Shown here in pieces: positions 54,027 through 62,897 of a stretch of DNA of 64,000 bases. Source of the stretch: Geothrix sp. (GTDB lineage Bacteria; Acidobacteriota; Holophagae; Holophagales; Holophagaceae); NCBI GenBank assembly GCA_030681515.1, contig JAUXSE010000011.1:1-64000 (forward strand). The letters run 5' to 3'. A program made the position numbers and the translations under genes. How positions within the stretch are numbered: position 1 is the stretch's first letter; every line of letters starts with the position of its first letter. A model generated the notes under the pieces. It ran no database searches, was not told where the DNA came from, and saw only the letters and a list, made by a program, of their open reading frames with translations.

Positions 54027-55130
54027 ATGCCCGAGCTGATGAAGACGCCACTCAACGCCGCCCATCGGGCACTCAACGCCAAGATGGTGGATTTCGGTGG
54101 CTGGGACATGCCCGTGCAGTACCCCGCGGGGATCATCGCCGAACACGAGGCCGTGCGCACGAAGGCGGGCCTCTTCGACGTGAGCCACATGGGTGAGATC
54201 CGCGTGCAGGGCCCCGGCGCCCTGGCCCTGGTGGAGCACCTGACGCCCAACGCGGTCTCGAAGCTCGCCATAGGGCAGGTCCACTACACGGCCTTCCTCT
54301 ACGAGAACGGCACCTTCGTGGACGATCTGCTGGTCTACCGCGAAGGCGAGCAGGAGTTCCTGCTGGTGGTGAACGCGGGCAACTCCGACAAGGACTTCGC
54401 CTGGGTGCAGAAGCACGCTCCGGCCTACGACTGCACGGTGGTGAACGAAAGCCCCATCACGGGCCAGATCGCCCTCCAGGGACCGCTGTCTGTCCAGATT
54501 CTGCAGCCGCTCACGAAGACCCCGCTGGACCCCATCGGCTACTACTTCTTCACCCACGGCGAGGTGGCGGGCGTGAAGTGCCTCATCAGCCGCACGGGGT
54601 ACACGGGCGAGGACGGTTTCGAGATCTACTGTGCCGCCGGGGACGCCGGAAGGATCTGGAATGCCGTGATGGAAGCCGGGAAGCCCCAGGGCCTGATGCC
54701 CGCGGGCCTGGGCTGCCGCAACACCCTGCGCCTGGAGTGCAAGATGGCCCTCTACGGCCACGAGATTGACGATGGCATCCATGCGCTGGAAGCCGGGCTC
54801 GGCTGGATCGTGAAGCTGGACAAGGGCGAGTTCATCGGTCGCGAGGCCCTGCTGGCCGCGAAGTCCGCCCCCGCGCCTCGCAAGCTGGTGGGCTTCAAGA
54901 CCCTGGAGAAGCGCGATATCGCCCGCGACCACATGCCCGTGGTGCAGGATGGGAAACCGATCGGCCTCGTCACCAGCGCCGCCCCGTCGCCCACCTGCGG
55001 GATCAACCTCGGTCTGGCCTACGTCCCCACGGAGCTGGCCAAGACCGGCGGCCGCATCCAGATCGAGATCCGCGGCCGGGCCGTGGACGCCGAAATCATT
55101 CCCACACCGTTCTACAAGCGGCAGAAATAG
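54027..55130 (+). CDS. gcvT: Glycine cleavage system T protein
   Basis: The 367-residue aminomethyltransferase has AKMVDFGGWDMPVQYPAGI, the folate-site segment GLFDVSHMGEIRV, RTGYTGEDGFEIY and GLGCRNTLRLE. It moves the methylene group from lipoyl-H protein to tetrahydrofolate. It starts 22 bp after sfsA, and no glycine riboswitch fits upstream. gcvH follows after a heptamer repeat array. gcvP is not in the window. Confidence 0.96.
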   Translation: MPELMKTPLNAAHRALNAKMVDFGGWDMPVQYPAGIIAEHEAVRTKAGLFDVSHMGEIRVQGPGALALVEHLTPNAVSKLAIGQVHYTAFLYENGTFVDDLLVYREGEQEFLLVVNAGNSDKDFAWVQKHAPAYDCTVVNESPITGQIALQGPLSVQILQPLTKTPLDPIGYYFFTHGEVAGVKCLISRTGYTGEDGFEIYCAAGDAGRIWNAVMEAGKPQGLMPAGLGCRNTLRLECKMALYGHEIDDGIHALEAGLGWIVKLDKGEFIGREALLAAKSAPAPRKLVGFKTLEKRDIARDHMPVVQDGKPIGLVTSAAPSPTCGINLGLAYVPTELAKTGGRIQIEIRGRAVDAEIIPTPFYKRQK

Positions 55131-55164
55131 CTATCAGCCATCAGCTATCGGCTTTCAGTCTTTG
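55130..55164 (+). repeat. Heptamer repeat array, second site
   Basis: Five units follow one another from 55130: GCTATCA, GCCATCA, GCTATCG, GCTTTCA and the decayed GTCTTTG. As at the maeB site, the first G is the last base of a TAG stop codon, here that of gcvT. Confidence 0.88.
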
Positions 55165-55192
55165 CCATCAACGAATTAACCCTGGAGGATCC

Positions 55193-55576
55193 ATGTTCCC
55201 CGCCGACCTGAAGTACACCAAGGACCATGAGTGGCTGAAGCCCGCGGGCGACGGCACCGCCCTGGTGGGTATCACGCACTACGCGCAGGATGCGCTGGGC
55301 GATGTGGTGTTCGTGGACCTGCCGGAGGCCGGCGCCTCCTTCGCGCAGGGTGAGGAATTCGGCACGGTGGAGTCCGTGAAGACAGTCTCCGAGCTGAGCA
55401 TGCCCTCGGCCGGTGAAGTGCTCGACGTGAACGCCACCCTGGCCGATCACCCGGAAGTGGTGAACGAGGATCCCTACGGCAAGGGCTGGATGGTGAAGAT
55501 CAAGCTGACGGGAGATCTCGCGGGCCTCCTTGACGCCAAGGCCTACGAGGCCCTGGTGAGCGCTGAAAGCCACTAG
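55193..55576 (+). CDS. gcvH: Glycine cleavage system H protein
   Basis: The 127-residue lipoyl carrier has the H-protein layout: TKDHEWLKPAGDGTALVGIT, DALGDVVFVDLPEAG, and the lipoylation site TVESVKTVSE with K63. It shuttles the aminomethyl group between P, T and L proteins. GGAGG lies 6 nt upstream. It is 62 bp after gcvT and 4 bp before the transglycosylase gene. Confidence 0.96.
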   Translation: MFPADLKYTKDHEWLKPAGDGTALVGITHYAQDALGDVVFVDLPEAGASFAQGEEFGTVESVKTVSELSMPSAGEVLDVNATLADHPEVVNEDPYGKGWMVKIKLTGDLAGLLDAKAYEALVSAESH

Positions 55577-55580
55577 GCCC

Positions 55581-57359
55581 ATGCCGATTTCCGTCCTGGC
55601 CACGCTCCTCTGGGGGATGGCGCCGGTGCAAATGCCGGCACCATCCCCCCAGGCGCAGGTCGCCACGGTTCCTGCCCGGGCGGCCGATTCCGACGCCATC
55701 CGCATCCAGCGGCTCCGGGCGCTGGTGGAGGCCGCCGAGATGGCGCTGGAGGCGGACGAGGAGGAGACGGCCACCACCCGGTCCGACGAGGCCGATGTCC
55801 TCACGGCGGATTGGCCCGCGGAGCTCCTCAAGCAGGCGGAGGTCCAGGGCCTCCTTCAGCGGTTGAAGGATGTCCAGGATCAGATCGCGATGGAGGATGC
55901 ACCCGAGGCCGGACCCGGCCTCAAGGCCCAGGAAGAGGTGGTCTCCATCAGCGGGGACGATCTCCGGGCGGAGCTGGAGCGGGTGCGGGCGGCCGAGCAG
56001 GGCGCCACCTATGATTTCCCCATTGATCTGAACGACAAGGTGCTCACCTGGGTGAATCTCTTCGGCACCACCAATCGCGGGTTCATGGAGAATGCGCTGG
56101 GCCGGGCCTCCATGTACATGCCCATGGTCCGCCAGGTCTTCGCCGAGGAAGGAGTTCCTTCGGATCTGGCCTACCTCGCGGTCATCGAATCGGGTTTCCG
56201 GAACGAGGCCAAGAGCCGCGCCAAGGCCGTGGGCATGTGGCAATTCATCCGCTCCACGGGGCGCATCTACGGGCTCACCGCCAACGCCTGGGTGGAGGAG
56301 CGCCGCGATCCCGTGAAGGCCACCCGGGCCTCCGCGCGGTACCTCAAGCGCCTCTACGAAATCACCGGCGACTGGTACCTGGCGGCCTCCAGCTACAACG
56401 CGGGCCCGCTCACCCTGGAACGGGCCATCCAGAACGTCGGCACGCGCAATTTCTGGGACCTGGCCCGTTCCCGGTGGCTGAGGGCCGAGACGAAGAACTA
56501 CATTCCCCAGCTCTGCGCGGCCATTCTCGTGGGCCGGAATCCCGAGCGCTACGGTTTGCGCATCATCCCGCTCATGCCCTACGCCTATGAAACCGTCACC
56601 GTCTCCAGCATGACCAGCCTCACGGTGTTGGCCCGCTTCGCGGGGACTGATGTCGCGATGCTGAAGGCCCTGAACCCCGAACTGCTGCGGGGATCCACGC
56701 CCCCGGGGTCCTACCTGCTGCGCGTTCCCCCGGGCAAGGCCATGGATTGCCTGCGCCAACTGGCCGGCAGGCCCGTCGGCAAGCGGCCGGATTTCCAGGG
56801 CCAGGCCGTGCGGAAGGGCGACACCCTGGTGAAGGCTCTCAGTGATCGTCCTCTATCTCCGCTGCCGGCCGTGCCCCGGGATCTGGGCGGGCCCATCGAG
56901 GCCACCACGAAGCCGGAAATGACGCCCCAGCAGCTGTCGGCCGTGTCTCAGACTCCCGCATCCCTGGCCCCGCCGGCGACCGGGGCTTCCACCGGGGCAA
57001 GGAATTCTGCTGTACCGAGCGAGCCTGAGCCCCGGGCCTACTCCGTGCTCCGCGCCAAACAGGGCGATACTCTGGCGAAGCTCGCGCGGGTCCACAAAGT
57101 CTCCCTCGGCGAGCTGATGCGATTGAATCCCGATTCCGTGAAGGCGCTGCACCCCGGTGATGAAGTGCGCCTTCCCGGCAGCGTCACCGTTCCAACCAGG
57201 ATCGCCACCGCGGCCACGGCCCACCGGGTCCAGAAGGGCGAGACGCTGGCGTCCATCGCCCGCAAGTACGGGGTGGCTACCAGGGACCTCAAGGCCTGGA
57301 ACCGGCTGAAGGGTGATCGCATCCAGGCGGGGCAGCGGCTGCGGTTATCCGCCCGCTGA
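55581..57359 (+). CDS. MltD-type lytic murein transglycosylase with LysM repeats
   Basis: The 592-residue protein starts with a short hydrophobic N-terminus and a charged helical region (about 40-140). The SLT domain follows (about 165-320): PSDLAYLAVIESGFRNEAKS with the catalytic Glu, AVGMWQFIRSTGRIYGL and SSYNAGPLTLERAI. Two LysM domains are clear at the C-terminus (about 480-530, RAKQGDTLAKLARVHKVSLG; about 543-590, VQKGETLASIARKYGVAT), and a weaker one lies at ~350-395. It cleaves peptidoglycan in the periplasm. It is 4 bp after gcvH, probably by chance. Confidence 0.92.
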   Translation: MPISVLATLLWGMAPVQMPAPSPQAQVATVPARAADSDAIRIQRLRALVEAAEMALEADEEETATTRSDEADVLTADWPAELLKQAEVQGLLQRLKDVQDQIAMEDAPEAGPGLKAQEEVVSISGDDLRAELERVRAAEQGATYDFPIDLNDKVLTWVNLFGTTNRGFMENALGRASMYMPMVRQVFAEEGVPSDLAYLAVIESGFRNEAKSRAKAVGMWQFIRSTGRIYGLTANAWVEERRDPVKATRASARYLKRLYEITGDWYLAASSYNAGPLTLERAIQNVGTRNFWDLARSRWLRAETKNYIPQLCAAILVGRNPERYGLRIIPLMPYAYETVTVSSMTSLTVLARFAGTDVAMLKALNPELLRGSTPPGSYLLRVPPGKAMDCLRQLAGRPVGKRPDFQGQAVRKGDTLVKALSDRPLSPLPAVPRDLGGPIEATTKPEMTPQQLSAVSQTPASLAPPATGASTGARNSAVPSEPEPRAYSVLRAKQGDTLAKLARVHKVSLGELMRLNPDSVKALHPGDEVRLPGSVTVPTRIATAATAHRVQKGETLASIARKYGVATRDLKAWNRLKGDRIQAGQRLRLSAR

Positions 57360-57409
57360 TCTATGCTTGCGGAAGCCCGGAGGGGGTGGGATACTGGTTC
57401 TTCCCGATT

Positions 57410-57485
<76 letters not shown>

Positions 57486-57490
57486 AACAG

Positions 57491-57512
57491 AAGGCCACCG
57501 CTAGGTGGCCTT
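57491..57512 (+). terminator. Hairpin after tRNA-Ala
   Basis: AAGGCCACC (57491-57499) pairs with GGTGGCCTT (57504-57512) around a GCTA loop, 5 bp after the tRNA. There is no T-run, so it could be a terminator of the intrinsic-weak type or a processing stem. Confidence 0.6.
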
Positions 57513-57515
57513 CGA

Positions 57516-57585
57516 GCTGTCAGCCTTCAGCCATCAGCTGTCAGCCGTCCCCTCACCGATAGCTGATAGCCGATAGCTGACAGCC
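57516..57585. repeat. Heptamer repeats in inverted arrangement, third site
   Basis: Forward units (GCTGTCA, GCCTTCA, GCCATCA, GCTGTCA, GCCGTCC at 57516-57550) are followed by reverse-complement units (GATAGCT, GATAGCC, GATAGCT, GACAGCC at 57558-57585). The two halves can pair as an imperfect hairpin that ends just before the ABC-F start at 57592. Confidence 0.85.
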
Positions 57586-57591
57586 GCCCCC

Positions 57592-59547
57592 ATGCTCGCC
57601 TCCCTCAACCACGTCAATCTCAGCTTCGGCCCCCAGGAGGTGCTGAGGGATGTCACCTGGGCCATCCAGGAGGGCGAGTGCTGGGGCGTCATCGGGCGCA
57701 ACGGCGCGGGCAAGAGCACGGTCTTCAAGCTGCTGCTCGGCCAACTCGAAGCCGACAGTGGCTCAGTGGTGCGGCCCACCAGGGAACGCGGCATCCGCAT
57801 GGGCCACTACGCCCAGGACCTGGTTCCCGAGACGCAGGGCAGCGTGCTGGAAGAGGCGCTGGCCGCCTTCGGCGACATCGAGAAGCTGCAGCATGAGATG
57901 CGCGAACTGGAACATCGCATGGGCGAGGCTGGCGCCGATCTCACGGAAGTGATGGAGCGGTACCAGAAGGTGACGGAGGCCTTCGAGCACCTGGATGGCT
58001 TCAGCATCCGCGCCCGCGCCGAAAGCATCCTGCAGGCCCTCGGCTTCGCCGCTTCGGCCTTCGACAGCCCCGTGGAGACGCTATCCGGCGGCCAGAAAAG
58101 CCGCGTGATGCTGGCCAAGGCCATCCTCCAGGGCCAGGATCTGCTGCTGCTGGACGAACCCACCAACCACCTGGACCTGCCGAGCCTGCGCTGGCTGGAG
58201 GATTTCATCCAGGATACGGATGCCACGGTGGCCGTCATCAGCCATGACCGCTACTTCCTGGACAAGATCGCCACGGAGATCCTGGAGCTGGACCAGGGCC
58301 GCTCGCGAATCTACGAGGGCAACTACTCGGAGTTCATGGAGAAGAAGGAACAGGAGCTGGAGCTGCTGGAGCGGCACTACGAACAGCAGCAGGCCTACAT
58401 CAAGAACCAGGAAGAGTACATCCGCCGGAACATCGCCGGGCAGAACACCAAGCAGGCCCGCGGCCGCCGCACGCACCTCTCCAAGCTCGACCGCATCCAG
58501 AGCCCCCTGCGCGACCGGCGCAAGGTGAAGTTCAGTTTCCCCGAGACCCAGCGCGGCGGCGATGTGGCCCTGTTGCTGGAGAACGCCAGCGTGGGCTGGG
58601 GCGGAAAGGCGCTCTACACGCCCCTGGAGCAGCTCCAGATCAAGCGCGGACAGAAGCTGGGCATCGTGGGCCTCAATGGCACCGGCAAGTCCACGCTGTT
58701 GAAGGCCATCTCCGAAGAGATCCCCTTCATCACCGGCCAGGCGCGCCTGGGCAGCCAGGTGAAACTGGGCTACTTCGACCAGCACCACCGGAACCTGGAC
58801 CCGCGGAACACCGTGTTCCAGCAGATCCATGCCGTGAATCCCCGATCCCTGAAGCAGGACGTGTTGGGCTTCCTGGCCAAGTTCCAGTTCCGCGGCGACG
58901 AGGTGGACAAGCCCGTCACGGCCCTCTCCGGCGGCGAGCGGGCCCGCCTCAGCATCGCCACGCTCATCCGTCACGGCGTGAACCTGCTGCTGCTGGACGA
59001 GCCCACCAACCACATGGACATCCCGAGCATGGAGGCCATGGAGGACACCATCCTGAGCTTCACCGGCGCCGCCATCGTGGTCACCCACGACCGCTACCTG
59101 CTGGGTCGCGTGGCCGATTCGCTGCTGCGCATCCACGAAGGCCGGGCCGAGTTCCGCGAAGGCAGCTACGAGGAGCACCAGGCCTGGGTGGACCTGGATC
59201 TGGGCAGCGAAGACGAGGCCGGCAGCCAAGAACCCGAGCCACCCAAGAAATCAGCTTCGCCACAGGCGAAGCCCAACTCGGCGGCAAAGCCGCCGAGCCC
59301 CATGGACAGGGACAAACAGCGGGCCGTGAAGCGCTTCGAAAAACAGGTGGCCGAGGCCGAGGCCAGAGTGGCGGGCCTTGAAACGAAGCTGGCGGAGGTG
59401 CATCAGGTGATGGCCACCATGGATCCCGCGGACTGGCAGATCTTCAGCACCCGGCTCGCCGAGCAGAAGGCCCTGGAGGCGGACCTGGCTTACGCCATGA
59501 GCGACTGGGAAGCCGCCCAAGGCGCGCTGGAGGACGCCCAGCGCTGA
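57592..59547 (+). CDS. ABC-F family ATPase (Uup/YheS-like)
   Basis: The 651-residue protein has two ABC domains and no membrane segment. Domain 1 has GRNGAGKST, LSGGQKSRVM and LLLLDEPTNHLD. An ABC-F linker helix pair comes next (about 250-310, rich in E, Q and R). Domain 2 has GLNGTGKST, LSGGERARLS and LLLLDEPTNHMD. A coiled-coil tail (about 580-645) resembles Uup_C. ABC-F proteins act on ribosomes in translation quality control or antibiotic protection; which one cannot be told. The linker before the tail contains two perfect DNA palindromes (59254-59297). Confidence 0.93.
   Translation: MLASLNHVNLSFGPQEVLRDVTWAIQEGECWGVIGRNGAGKSTVFKLLLGQLEADSGSVVRPTRERGIRMGHYAQDLVPETQGSVLEEALAAFGDIEKLQHEMRELEHRMGEAGADLTEVMERYQKVTEAFEHLDGFSIRARAESILQALGFAASAFDSPVETLSGGQKSRVMLAKAILQGQDLLLLDEPTNHLDLPSLRWLEDFIQDTDATVAVISHDRYFLDKIATEILELDQGRSRIYEGNYSEFMEKKEQELELLERHYEQQQAYIKNQEEYIRRNIAGQNTKQARGRRTHLSKLDRIQSPLRDRRKVKFSFPETQRGGDVALLLENASVGWGGKALYTPLEQLQIKRGQKLGIVGLNGTGKSTLLKAISEEIPFITGQARLGSQVKLGYFDQHHRNLDPRNTVFQQIHAVNPRSLKQDVLGFLAKFQFRGDEVDKPVTALSGGERARLSIATLIRHGVNLLLLDEPTNHMDIPSMEAMEDTILSFTGAAIVVTHDRYLLGRVADSLLRIHEGRAEFREGSYEEHQAWVDLDLGSEDEAGSQEPEPPKKSASPQAKPNSAAKPPSPMDRDKQRAVKRFEKQVAEAEARVAGLETKLAEVHQVMATMDPADWQIFSTRLAEQKALEADLAYAMSDWEAAQGALEDAQR
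59254..59297. repeat. Two palindromes inside the ABC-F reading frame
   Basis: An 8-bp stem (GCTTCGCC with GGCGAAGC, 59254-59272) and a 9-bp stem (CTCGGCGGC with GCCGCCGAG, 59277-59297, loop AAA) lie 4 bp apart. They encode the low-complexity linker between the second ATPase domain and the coiled-coil tail. Confidence 0.8.
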
Positions 59548-59577
59548 CGCGCGGCTCGCAGGCTCGACCGGGCTGGA

Positions 59578-60978
59578 TCAGAAATACTTCAGCGTGAGAT
59601 CAATCATCCGCCGCACGAGTCCCGTGTAGGGCGGGTACATGAGCTGGACGGCCGAGAAGCGCGTGCGCTGGCGCAGGACGCCCCGGGCGTTGGAGAAGGC
59701 CGCGAAGCCGTGGATGCCGTGGGCCTTGCCGAAACCCGAGGTGTTCACGCCGCCCGTGGGCAGGCCCGTGTGGGCGAAGTGCAGGATCGTGTCGTTGATG
59801 CAGCTTCCCCCAGCGGTGGTGCGGGCGATGAGATCCTCCGCCCCGCGGCGGCTGCCGCTGAAGACGTAGAGCGCCAGCGGTTTGGGGCGGGCGTTCACGA
59901 AGGCCACGGCGGCGTCCATGTCCGGCACCTTCAGGATGGGCAGCAGGGGACCGAAGATCTCCTCCTGCATGATCTGTGAATCCGGAGAAACGTCCGTGAG
60001 CATCGTTGGGCTGATGTAGCGAGAGGCAGCATCGGTTTCGCCGCCGAAGGCGACCTGAGCGGCGGAGCCGCTCAGCAAGGCCTGAAGCCTGGTGAAGTGC
60101 CGGTCATTGATGATGCGGGCCAGGTCGGGGCTGGCCTGGCGCGCGGCGGCATCGGGGCCGTAGAAGTGCGCGAGCGCCTTCTTCAGCTCCTCCACCAGGG
60201 CGTCGTGGATGGCGGCGTGAACCAGCACGTAGTCCGGGGCCACGCAGGTCTGGCCGCCGTTGAGGCACTTGCCCCAGGCAATCTTGCGGGCGGCCTCGCG
60301 CAGGTTGGCGTCCGCGTCCACCAGCACGGGGGACTTGCCCCCCAATTCCAGGGTGACCGATGTCAGGTTCTCGGCCGCGGCCTTCATCACCAGCTTCCCC
60401 ACGGCGGGACTGCCCGTGAAGAAGATGTGATCGAAGGGCAGGGCAAGCAGGGCCTGGGCGGCTTCGCCATCGCCCTCCACCAGGGCGACCTCCTCCTCGG
60501 GGAAGAGGCCTGCCAAGAGCTTGCGGAGGAAGGTCGTGGTGTGCGGCGTGAACTTGGAAGGCTTGATCACCACGCAGTTGCCCGCGGCGATGGCCGAGAC
60601 CAGCGGTCCGAGTGTGAGGTAGATGGGGTAGTTCCAGGGGCTGATGATGAGGACCACCCCCCGGGGCTCGTGTTGAATCGTGCCCGCGCTGCCGAAGAGG
60701 CCGATGGGTGTGGGCACCTTGCGGGGCTTCATCCAGCGGGACAGATGGCGCAGGGCGTCCTTGATCTCGGAGATGACGGGATAGAGTTCCGTGAGATCCA
60801 CCTCCTCCGGCGCCTTGCGGAAATCCGCCGCCAGGGCCGCCTGGGCTTCGGCCCGCTGGGCCATGAGGGCCTGAAGCAGGGCGCGCAGCTTGGCCTTGCG
60901 ATGATCGGCCGAGGTGGCCGCCACCCGCCAGCGGGCGGCCTGCTGGCGGGCGAAGAGGGCTTCGAGTTCGGAGGTCAC
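59578..60978 (-). CDS. Class 3-type aldehyde dehydrogenase
   Basis: The 466-residue enzyme has the NAD-binding SPWNYPIYLTLGPLVSAIAA, FFTGSPAVGK, TLELGGKSPVLVD with the catalytic Glu, and GGQTCVAPDYV with the catalytic Cys. A hydrophobic C-terminal stretch (PPYTGLVRRMIDLTLKYF) is typical of class 3/fatty or aromatic aldehyde dehydrogenases, which attach to membranes. GTG 60978 is chosen because GGAG lies 5 nt upstream; ATG 61008 has no site. It is convergent with the ABC-F gene. Confidence 0.92.
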   Translation of the reverse strand: MTSELEALFARQQAARWRVAATSADHRKAKLRALLQALMAQRAEAQAALAADFRKAPEEVDLTELYPVISEIKDALRHLSRWMKPRKVPTPIGLFGSAGTIQHEPRGVVLIISPWNYPIYLTLGPLVSAIAAGNCVVIKPSKFTPHTTTFLRKLLAGLFPEEEVALVEGDGEAAQALLALPFDHIFFTGSPAVGKLVMKAAAENLTSVTLELGGKSPVLVDADANLREAARKIAWGKCLNGGQTCVAPDYVLVHAAIHDALVEELKKALAHFYGPDAAARQASPDLARIINDRHFTRLQALLSGSAAQVAFGGETDAASRYISPTMLTDVSPDSQIMQEEIFGPLLPILKVPDMDAAVAFVNARPKPLALYVFSGSRRGAEDLIARTTAGGSCINDTILHFAHTGLPTGGVNTSGFGKAHGIHGFAAFSNARGVLRQRTRFSAVQLMYPPYTGLVRRMIDLTLKYF

Positions 60979-61108
60979 GGGGGCTCCAGATCGGAGAGTT
61001 TCGCCCATCCTAACGAAGATTCACCACGAAAGGCTGTGCAACGATCCAGACCCGAGGGCCGAGAACTCGCCACAAAGACAACTGCAGAAGTGGTGGACCC
61101 TTGGTTTT
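60979..61108. other. Intergenic region with a partial CCACGAA-type repeat
   Basis: This 130-bp gap separates the aldehyde dehydrogenase start from the PLP-lyase stop on the same strand. It includes a CACCACGAAAGG stretch near 61021, related to the motif repeated at 62591 and 62812. No gene or terminator is clear. Confidence 0.4.
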
Positions 61109-62479
61109 CTAAACCCAGCTCATCTCGGCGGTGAAGTGCCGCAGGTACTGGCTCTGCTTGGCGATCTTCACGCCACGGATCTCCTTGGCCTTGGCTTTGA
61201 CATCGGCGATGACCTCGGCGGCGAAGTCGAAGTGGCTCTGGGTGTACATCCGGCGGGGGAAGGCCAGGCGCACCAGCTCCATGCTGTGGTAGGTCTCGGT
61301 GCCATCGTCCATGCGCTTGCCGAACATGACCGAGCCGATCTCCACGCCGCGGATGCCACCTTCCAGGTAGAGGGCGTTGCACAGCGCCCAGGCCGGGTAC
61401 TGCGCCACGGGCATGTCCGGCAGCACGGTCTTGGCGTCAATGTAGACGGCGTGGCCGCCCGTGGGCTTCACGAAGCCCACGCCCGCGGCCTCGAGCTTCT
61501 CGCCCAGGTACTCGGCGGTGCGCAGGCGGTAGCGCAGGTAGGCCTCGTCCATGCCCTCTTCCAGGCCCACGGCCATGGCTTCGAGATCGCGCCCGGCCAG
61601 GCCGCCATAGGTGGGGAAGCCCTCGGTGAGGATGAGCATGTTGCGCACGGGATCCAGCCATTCGTCGCTGCGCAGCATGATGAAGCCGCCGATGTTCACC
61701 ATGCCGTCCTTTTTGGCGCTCATGGTGCAGCCATCGGCGTAGCTGAACATCTCCTGGCAGATGGCCTTGATGGGGGTGTCCTGGTAGCCCGCTTCGCGGA
61801 GCTTGATGAACATGGCGTTTTCCGCGAAGCGGCAGACATCCATGATGAGGGGCTTGCCGTACTTCTTCAGGAGCTGGGCATAGGCGCGGAGGTTGGCCAT
61901 GGAGACCGGCTGGCCGCCGCCGGTGTTGTTGGTCACGGTGATCATGCCGAAGGGAATGCGGTGGCCTTCCTGCTTCAGCGCCTCCTCCACGCGGGCCAGG
62001 TTGATGTTGCCCTTGAAGGGGTGGACGAGGCTGGGTTGGAGCCCTTCGGGGATCACCAGATCCACGGCCTCCACGCCATTGAATTCCAGATTGGCGCGGG
62101 TGGTGTCGAAATGGCAGTTGTTGGGCACCAGGTTCCCCTGCTTGCAGACGGCGCTGAACAATACTTTTTCGGCGGCCCGGCCCTGGTGGGTGGGAATGAA
62201 GTGGGCCATCCCGGTGATGTCTTGCAGCACGGCTTCCAGGCGGAAGAAGCTGCGGGAGCCCGCATAGCTTTCGTCGCCAATCATGATGGCGGCCCACTGG
62301 GCCGAGCTCATGGCGCCGGTGCCGGAATCCGTGAGCCAGTCGAGCAGCACGTCCTCGGCCCGCAGCTTGAACACGTTCAGCTTCGCGGCTTCCAGCATCT
62401 CCAGGCGCTCCTGCGGGCTGGTCATGCGGATGGGCTCGATGGACTTGATGCGGAAGGGCTCGATCATGGTGCGGGGCAT
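61109..62479 (-). CDS. Tryptophanase/tyrosine phenol-lyase family beta-eliminating lyase
   Basis: The 456-residue PLP enzyme has LLTDSGTGAMSSAQWAAIM, IPTHQGRAAEK and the PLP-lysine loop SYADGCTMSAKKDGMVNIG. Family members cleave L-Trp to indole or L-Tyr to phenol, with pyruvate and ammonia. Class-distinguishing positions are mixed: HFDTTR has the Asp of tryptophanase, while AFPRRMYT has the Arg found in tyrosine phenol-lyase. The substrate therefore stays open. ATG 62479 is chosen, with GGAG 6 nt upstream; longer upstream frames are not conserved. Confidence 0.92.
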   Translation of the reverse strand: MPRTMIEPFRIKSIEPIRMTSPQERLEMLEAAKLNVFKLRAEDVLLDWLTDSGTGAMSSAQWAAIMIGDESYAGSRSFFRLEAVLQDITGMAHFIPTHQGRAAEKVLFSAVCKQGNLVPNNCHFDTTRANLEFNGVEAVDLVIPEGLQPSLVHPFKGNINLARVEEALKQEGHRIPFGMITVTNNTGGGQPVSMANLRAYAQLLKKYGKPLIMDVCRFAENAMFIKLREAGYQDTPIKAICQEMFSYADGCTMSAKKDGMVNIGGFIMLRSDEWLDPVRNMLILTEGFPTYGGLAGRDLEAMAVGLEEGMDEAYLRYRLRTAEYLGEKLEAAGVGFVKPTGGHAVYIDAKTVLPDMPVAQYPAWALCNALYLEGGIRGVEIGSVMFGKRMDDGTETYHSMELVRLAFPRRMYTQSHFDFAAEVIADVKAKAKEIRGVKIAKQSQYLRHFTAEMSWV

Positions 62480-62897
62480 GGCGGCTCCAGGCGAAGGATT
62501 CAGAGTACCGGAGGTCAGGGGGATGGGCATCACAAGGCATTGGAACCGGTGCAGATCCGTGGGGCAACGTGAGGGAAATGCCAAAACCCACCACGAATGA
62601 CACGAATACGCCCTGTGGGCGCAAGAAGGGCCACGACGGGGCGCCGACCCACCCTGGACCATCCTTTTCGGTGCGGCGGACATGGCTACCTTTGGAAGTC
62701 GCCCAGGCCGCCGCGCCGAAAACCGATTGCGCATGGCGCAAACGGGGGCCAAGGGCCCGGATGGTCCTCAGCCGAGCGACGAAAGCAAGCCTTCGTGACC
62801 TTGCTCTTTATTCCTTCGTGTCCTTCGTGGAGATCTTTCATCTCTCGTCTTTGACGATGAAGGCCCGACAGGCGATCCTGGATGGCTTGGAGCGCGC
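62480..62897. other. 418-bp intergenic region with inverted CCACGAA-type repeats
   Basis: No gene is convincing here, although a plus-strand frame runs from 62569 to 62901. CCACGAATGACACGAATACG at 62591-62610 is the imperfect inverse complement of the stretch at about 62810-62830 (CCTTCGTGTCCTTCGTGG), so a ~240-bp unit is bounded by inverted repeats. The coaX promoter should lie in its right part. Confidence 0.6.
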
